Assembly: GCF_003473485.1 (NCBI RefSeq)
Contig: NC_053042.1
Coordinates: 50,493,762 to 50,557,761 of the forward strand
Reading direction: 5' to 3'
DNA length: 64,000 nucleotides
Origin: Medicago truncatula
Lineage: Eukaryota; Streptophyta; Magnoliopsida; Fabales; Fabaceae
Position numbers and translations under genes: made by a program. Each line of letters opens with the position of its first letter. Position 1 is the first letter of the stretch. This document shows positions 59,162 to 64,000 of this stretch, piece by piece. Below the pieces are notes generated by a model, which was given only the letters and a program-made list of their open reading frames with translations, did no database searches and was not told where the DNA came from.

Positions 59162-59550
59162 TATCCTTATTAATCTCTTTTTCTCAAAAATAAAATTTTA
59201 ATAACGGATAGAGACAAATATAGTAAATTGTAAGAAACGTAAGGGCAACAGAGTAACATCAACTTCAAATTATCCTCTTCTCTTCTTTCATCTTCTCATT
59301 TCATTTTCTTTTCTGCACTTCCATACCCATTTCTCAAAATTAATAAAAATAATAATATTTCCTCGTGAATAGGGGAAAAACATTATTAAAATTTCAATTC
59401 TCAATTCCAAAAATTAGGGTTAGGTTTTTCATTTTCTTCCCCATAAAAAGAAACAAGAATCATTCCTTTATGATTCTTTCTTCAATCCAAAACCAAAATT
59501 TATTCGTGATATTAATCTTGTTGGTGGTTCAATCCTCTGTGGCGTTAAAA

Positions 59551-60054
59551 ATGAAGATTCACCCTGTTCCTCGAAAACGCAACATCACAATCCAATTCGG
59601 AACCGACGCCGGTAACCCTTCATCGGAGGCACAGACTCTGTTAGGAATCTCCGGGAAGAAATTACGCCGTCTACCTCATGTTTTCAGCCGCGTGTTGGAG
59701 CTTCCGTTTCGATCAGACGCTGATGTAGCGGTGGAGGAAGCGGCTGATTGTTTCCGTTTTGTGGCGGAGACGGAGGGGATTGGGGAAGTGAGGGCGCATA
59801 CGGTGGAGATCCATCCCGGTGTGACGAAGATTGTTGTTAGAGATGGGGAGTCTTTGGAATTGTCGCTTGATCAGTTAGAGCTTGATATGTGGAGGTTTAG
59901 GTTGCCGGATTCGACGTTACCGGAGCTTGCTAGTGCGGTGTTTGTGGATGGGGAGTTGATTGTTACAGTGCCGAAAGGGCATGAGGTGCAGAATGTTGAA
60001 GGTGGTGGAGGTATGGGTGGTGGTGGTGGTGGTAGACTTGTGCTTGTACAGTGA
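59551..60054 (+). CDS. HSP20-like (alpha-crystallin fold) protein
   Basis: Single exon, 167 aa from the ATG giving MKIHPVPRKRNITIQ, the N-terminus I know from plant HSP20-like superfamily members. The block LRRLPHVFSRVLELPFRSDADVAVEEAADCFRFVAET is followed by the beta-sandwich-like VRAHTVEIHPGVTKIVVRDGESLELSLDQLELDMWRFRLP and ELASAVFVDGELIVTVPKG, a GxLxVTVPK-type strand as in HSP20 domains. A Gly-rich tail closes it. Classical small heat-shock N- and C-terminal motifs are absent, so chaperone activity is uncertain. Alternative start: an in-frame ATG at 59470 adds 27 residues containing LFVILILLVVQSSVA, which looks like a signal peptide. I chose the shorter form on family length; confidence in the start is moderate. 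Confidence 0.8.
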   Translation: MKIHPVPRKRNITIQFGTDAGNPSSEAQTLLGISGKKLRRLPHVFSRVLELPFRSDADVAVEEAADCFRFVAETEGIGEVRAHTVEIHPGVTKIVVRDGESLELSLDQLELDMWRFRLPDSTLPELASAVFVDGELIVTVPKGHEVQNVEGGGGMGGGGGGRLVLVQ

Positions 60055-62300
60055 TTGTGAATGTGATGATCAATGGTGATGATGGTGAAAATTCTTTTGT
60101 TTAACACCTTAAAAAATGTGACCTTTATTAGTAGTATATGTGGGTTAGATTTCTCAGGTTGTTGTTGTTGTTGTTGTTACTGTTGGTTATGTAGCTAATT
60201 TCTTTTGTATGTGAATTTCAACATAAATGTTGTTTCTTCAATAATGGGTTTGGTCCATATATTGATGGCAATGTCTATTTTCACAATTAGTTTTACCTTG
60301 TTTCTAAATGCAGGGTTTGTTTCATTTCTTTTTCATTCAATTGATCAATCCTGGCATGATGCTTTTGAATTTGGATGATATTTTATTTGATGGAAGAAGG
60401 TATAATGGTTTTTTGATATGCTTCAATGTGATAATGTATGTACATGGACATAATTGACCATGTGATGTGTATGAAAAGGTTTCTAATCGCCCTTCCTAGG
60501 CATGAATGAATAATTGAGGCCTTGTACTTTCATGCGAAAAATGAATTTATCTGTTCTATTGCTTTTTCAATCTTTGTAAAAGCTTAGTTGCATGAATGCA
60601 GTGCTGGTGCTTTCTTTAGATTCATTAATTAATTGGAATGTTAGCGCCTTTTAGTATCATCATTACTCAATAACAAATCCAATTAAGGTTTAATTGGAGT
60701 AGTGTATTTTATAGGAATGGAAATAGGTCAATTGAAATTTACTGCCATGTCTTTAAAATTCAATGCAATTAAATGTCTTGGTTCATGTTTCGGTATTAAT
60801 TTTTCTGTCATCTTTATCTTAAACTTTATAAAAAAGAGGGACCAGGTCCGACTCACCCACCTTCGGCTAAATGGAAGCATGAAATAACTACTGGTAGCGA
60901 AAAAGTGTCTACAGTACTTCCATAGAAAGTCAATCATTTATTTGACTATTTTGAAGAAACATGTTAATTTTTCATTTGGAAATATTTGAACAATGGCACA
61001 GTGATTGTTTTTTGCATACCATAATGACTACACCTTTACATCTCTATTATTAGAAAAAGTAAAGACATAAAGAAGGTGTTTTTGTTACAATGCTTTTATT
61101 GATTTATCATTCAATAACACGTTGAAAGAATAATAATGCGATAAAATGTTTTCCTCAACAAAACAAAAAAAAAGCGATGAAATGATGTGCAAATGGTCTC
61201 CCCTGTTTTCCATCCGTGTTTCACCATGTCCTTGAGTTATGAATTTGATTCTTCTAAAGTAAGAAAGTCGAGGTTGATACTTCAATAAATTTATGACTTA
61301 TTGTGATGTCTACCTATAATATCTATTTTTTATTTGTTAATTAATGATTGATATTATTCACTTTCCATATAAATGCATTTGAGGAGTCGGATCCATGAAA
61401 CATATACAACAACGAAACTACTATGATCCTTAAAACAATAAACACGATTATCTCTCACTGTAATTTCTCTTTTAAGTGATTCCTGAGACGTTAGCAAATC
61501 CCATGGGTGTGTTTGTTGAGGGTTACAAAACTTATTCCCAGGTATTAACTTTTCCAGAATATGAAGGTGAAAATTGTATTCCCAGAAAAATATAGAAAAA
61601 AGTGTTTGGTTAGTTGTTTAATTCCTGCGAACTTTTTTTAAAATAATTCCAAGGAATAAGTGAAATATGTTTGGTTTGAGAGGTAGAAGAATCCTGGGAA
61701 TGAACATTATAATTACATAAATACCCCTATTGTAAAAACATTACAAAATCTAAGCATTGCACTATCATTTCAATCATCAAGGAAATTACCTTCATTGCAT
61801 TTACGATCCTTCTTCCATTTATTCATCACGGTAATTCTCTAGGGGAACATTTTCCAACCAGTCCACCTTATAACAAGCACACAAAATTGTTTCATTTCCT
61901 TCAAGTTTGCTCGAAAATATTTTTACAGTATGTGACTATGTGAGTTTCTCTGTCAACTTACTTTGGCAGGCACTTTGTCTTAATCTGCACAAAAGGTAAC
62001 CATTTAAGAAAGGTTCTAGAGAAAACCCTCAAACCAATTTCATTAACTACCGTTGCCAACTTGCAACCCACAAAAGTGAAAATAATTATTGATGGAAAAT
62101 AAAAAATGGTCATTAGTAAGATTAATATAAAGCCATCAGTCGAGTACAAAGCAAAGAATGTGGTAATGGTGGTGATTCACAACTTCAAACACCAAAAGAA
62201 GAAATAACATAAAAATATTGCTTGGCATCTTCTATAGGTGCATTATTAAGAATGAAGCAATTTTAACCTACATAGATACAAGTCTCACATAACAGATACA
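60055..62300. other. Gene-free spacer
   Basis: It begins with the 3' flank of the HSP20-like gene, with (GTT)n at about 60158-60179. About 61508-61700 contains TTTGGTT-type ends (GTGTTTGGTTAGTTG, ATGTTTGGTTTGAG) and may be a degraded MITE. No gene is seen. Confidence 0.5.
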
Positions 62301-62304
62301 GGCC

Positions 62305-62395
62305 TCTCGCATAGGTAGCTCAGTTGTTAGCCAAGGGCCATTGAAAGAGTTTTAAGCAGAGGTCCCAGATTCGATTCCGAAAACTAACATAACCA
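62305..62395 (+). mobile_element. tRNA-like SINE head
   Basis: GGTAGCTCAGTTGTTAGCC (box A) and CAGATTCGATTCCGAAAAC (box B) at tRNA-like spacing. It cannot fold as a whole tRNA and lacks a clear acceptor stem, so it is read as a SINE head and not a tRNA gene. Confidence 0.5.
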
Positions 62396-62518
62396 AAGTA
62401 GTGAAAGAAATCAAGGTAGTGAAAAAAGCTAGGGAAGTGAAAGAAGCTCTTAAGGAAGTGAAAGAACCTGCTACGGAAAAGAAAAGATTGAAGAAAAGAA
62501 AGATCAGTGACATGTAAC
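62390..62518 (+). repeat. Lys/Glu-rich repeat tract
   Basis: GAAGTGAAAGAA-like units of 12-18 bp recur (62401-62470), encoding KVVKEIKVVKKAREVKEALKE... then PATEKKRLKKRK and a stop. There is no ATG in the frame. It could be a lost exon or a minisatellite. Confidence 0.4.
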
Positions 62519-62560
62519 TCCATTGTAAACTTTCTTTGGTTGTTTAGTTTTGATTATTTT

Positions 62561-62798
62561 CCTTTTTGGTTCAGTTTGAAAATACATTAATTTGAAATAT
62601 CAATAATCAGTAATATAATTTAAGCATATATGCACAATAATTTGTGTCAGCTTCGTACTTCTTTGGTCGTTTAGCATTATTTACATGCTTCTTTATTATC
62701 AGTTTGAAATATCAATAACCAATAATATAATTTAAGCATATATGCACAATAATTTGTGTCAGCTTCCTTTTTGGTTCAGTTTGAAAATACATTAATTT
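62561..62798 (+). repeat. Circularly permuted direct repeat (A-B ... B-A)
   Basis: Unit A (CCTTTTTGGTTCAGTTTG..., 62561-62593, repeated 62766-62798) and unit B (GAAATATCAATAA..., 62594-62654, repeated 62706-62766) occur in the order A, B, spacer, B, A, all in the same direction and nearly identical. Confidence 0.75.
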
Positions 62799-62799
62799 C

Positions 62800-63745
62800 A
62801 TAATCAGAGTATTAATACATTCGGGTATATCAAGATAAAGATTGGGACTAGCTACATCGGTGGCCTCTTGAGCAACAGCATGAGCTATCACATTGGCTTG
62901 TCGCCGATTAAACTCTACCCTGGAGTTTGTGAAAGATGAAGAAAGAGTATCTTGACATGATGCAATTATTTGGCTGAACTCCGTGACATCAATGATATTT
63001 GATGAAACTGCATCAAATGTTGTTTTAGAGTTAACCACAAAATCAACATTGTCGAACCACATGTCTCGTATGCATTGTAATGCATGATATAAAGCAAGTG
63101 CTTCTCCTACATTGACAGGCACTCCAGGGGCGAGAGACTCATGGTCTTAGCTAACATATAAGCACCTTCATCATCGCGTAAACACATGCCTATCCCAACC
63201 CGGTTCAAAACAGTGGAAAACGCCGCACTAATGTTACATTTTAAACGACCCGGGAGTGGTTTCTGCCAACGAGTGATGCCTGGAACACTAGTGGGCAGCA
63301 GCTGCTGCTGAACAGCAACGTGAGAAGGCATGACAGCAGGAGAAATAGCAGTATCGTGCTGCTGTCTTGGTGAAGAATTAGGAGCCAACCATTCCTTTAT
63401 GACGCGTCGAGCCCAACCCACCACTTGAGCACATGATTCATTCTTTTCCTAACAAAGTTATAAATTACGGTGCTTCCAAATGCTCCAAATTATAGCTGCC
63501 AGCCTGTGACGAAGTTCCGATTGAAGCTGCTGAAATAGGAGGAAAACAGTTTCAGCTGCTGTTAATGTGGACTGAACCGCATGCTGCACTGCCTGCCATA
63601 ATCCTGCCAATTGCCAAACCTGAACAAAAAATGGGCAGTTGAAGAAAACATGATCGAGATCCTCTACCTGATGGTCGCAACTAACACAAAAAGCCGGGTA
63701 CAGAAACCCTTTATATTGCAGCCGCATTCTAATTCTTCTACACAA
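62800..63745 (-). mobile_element. LINE remnant: zinc-binding and RNase H end
   Basis: On the - strand, 63745 to about 63458 encodes CRRIRMRLQYKGFLYPAFCVSCDHQVEDLDHVFFNCPFFVQVWQ, the zinc-binding tail of plant non-LTR reverse transcriptases. Then 63424-63107 and 63122 to about 62810 encode an RVT_3 RNase H domain in two frames (RWQKPLPGRLKCNISAAFS...GIGMCLRDDEGAY, then NVGEALALYHALQCIRD... and VEFNRRQANVIAHAVAQ). A frame change lies near 63110-63120 and a stop near 63425-63450. Catalytic acids are altered (CNISA where CNxDA is usual; VVNSK where xxDSK is usual). 5'-truncated and dead. Confidence 0.8.
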
Positions 63746-64000
63746 CAGTGCTATAGCATCACTATAGTCTCTACCTCACAATATTTCGTTCCAAGTAGTG
63801 CATGATGAAACAATAACGATTCGTTCAAATTTCGCTATGCAATAGTGCTATAGCCGGTATTTAAGAACAACCTACCGATTTTAAGTGGTGATTACAAGGA
63901 GTGTCATAGAGTAATCAATTCCTCATCCACACACTCCAGGCACATTTAACTATTAAACGCCACAGACCAAAGCAGTGAAAACTAAATGATTCATATATTA
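63746..64000. other. Right edge of window
   Basis: Possibly the continuation of the LINE remnant toward the reverse transcriptase (- strand), but no block is clear enough to call. Confidence 0.35.

Noticed and set aside
61508-61700. Possible hAT-like MITE
   Set aside because: TTTGGTT-type motifs occur, but ends and target duplication cannot be fixed.
62315-62385. Possible tRNA gene
   Set aside because: Box A and B are present, but no acceptor stem or anticodon arm pairs up.
1-64000. CRISPR arrays, bacterial operons, riboswitches, rRNA genes
   Set aside because: Nothing in either strand supports these; the sequence is plant nuclear DNA.

Overview
The window is nuclear DNA from a flowering plant, most likely a legume close to Medicago or Trifolium. 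The evidence is GT-AG spliced plant genes, plant-only families (xylogen-type lipid-transfer proteins, FLZ zinc-finger proteins, DUF1677), and a dense crop of plant mobile elements: an Au-like SINE, other tRNA-derived SINEs, Stowaway, Harbinger, Mutator-type foldback elements, hAT, CACTA, Helitron, LINE and Ty3/gypsy remnants. There are no operons, rRNA genes or CRISPR arrays. All intron/exon joins were made by eye from reading frame, splice sites and paralogue comparison.

Layout. 1-17.7 kb: a tandem array of three lipid-transfer-like genes (2522-3280, 6798-7725, 16022-17678), all on the + strand, each with one intron at the same codon. The leftmost has lost its GPI-anchor signal where a Ty3/gypsy LTR entered exon 2. 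The middle one has lost its ancestral stop. Only the third looks canonical. The first two carry different transposons just 5' of their TATA boxes. Between them lie a Harbinger deletion derivative, Mutator-type foldbacks, a decayed CACTA element and a perfect-register 189-bp tandem duplication. 18.4-19.9 kb: a LINE remnant. 21.4-26.8 kb: an FLZ gene and a 5'-truncated FLZ duplicate separated by a hAT element. 27.4 kb: a ubiquitin-conjugating-enzyme pseudogene scrap. 29.7-36.4 kb: a nine-exon folate-biopterin (BT1) transporter with a probable GC-AG intron and a dead gypsy copy in its last intron. 37-48 kb: no gene, only small elements. 48.3 kb: a DUF1677 gene. 50.8-52.3 kb: a three-exon ERG2/sigma-1-receptor-like membrane protein. 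59.5-60.05 kb: an HSP20-like gene. 62.3-63.75 kb: a tRNA-like repeat, a lysine/glutamate-rich scrap and a LINE remnant on the - strand.

The genes do not form a pathway. The lipid-transfer array would act at the cell surface or wall, the FLZ proteins probably as SnRK1 adaptors, the transporter at a membrane, and the sigma-like protein probably in the ER. The most informative biology is how mobile elements have reshaped a young tandem gene family in its promoter, C-terminus and stop codon. I did not find a convincing new molecular system.
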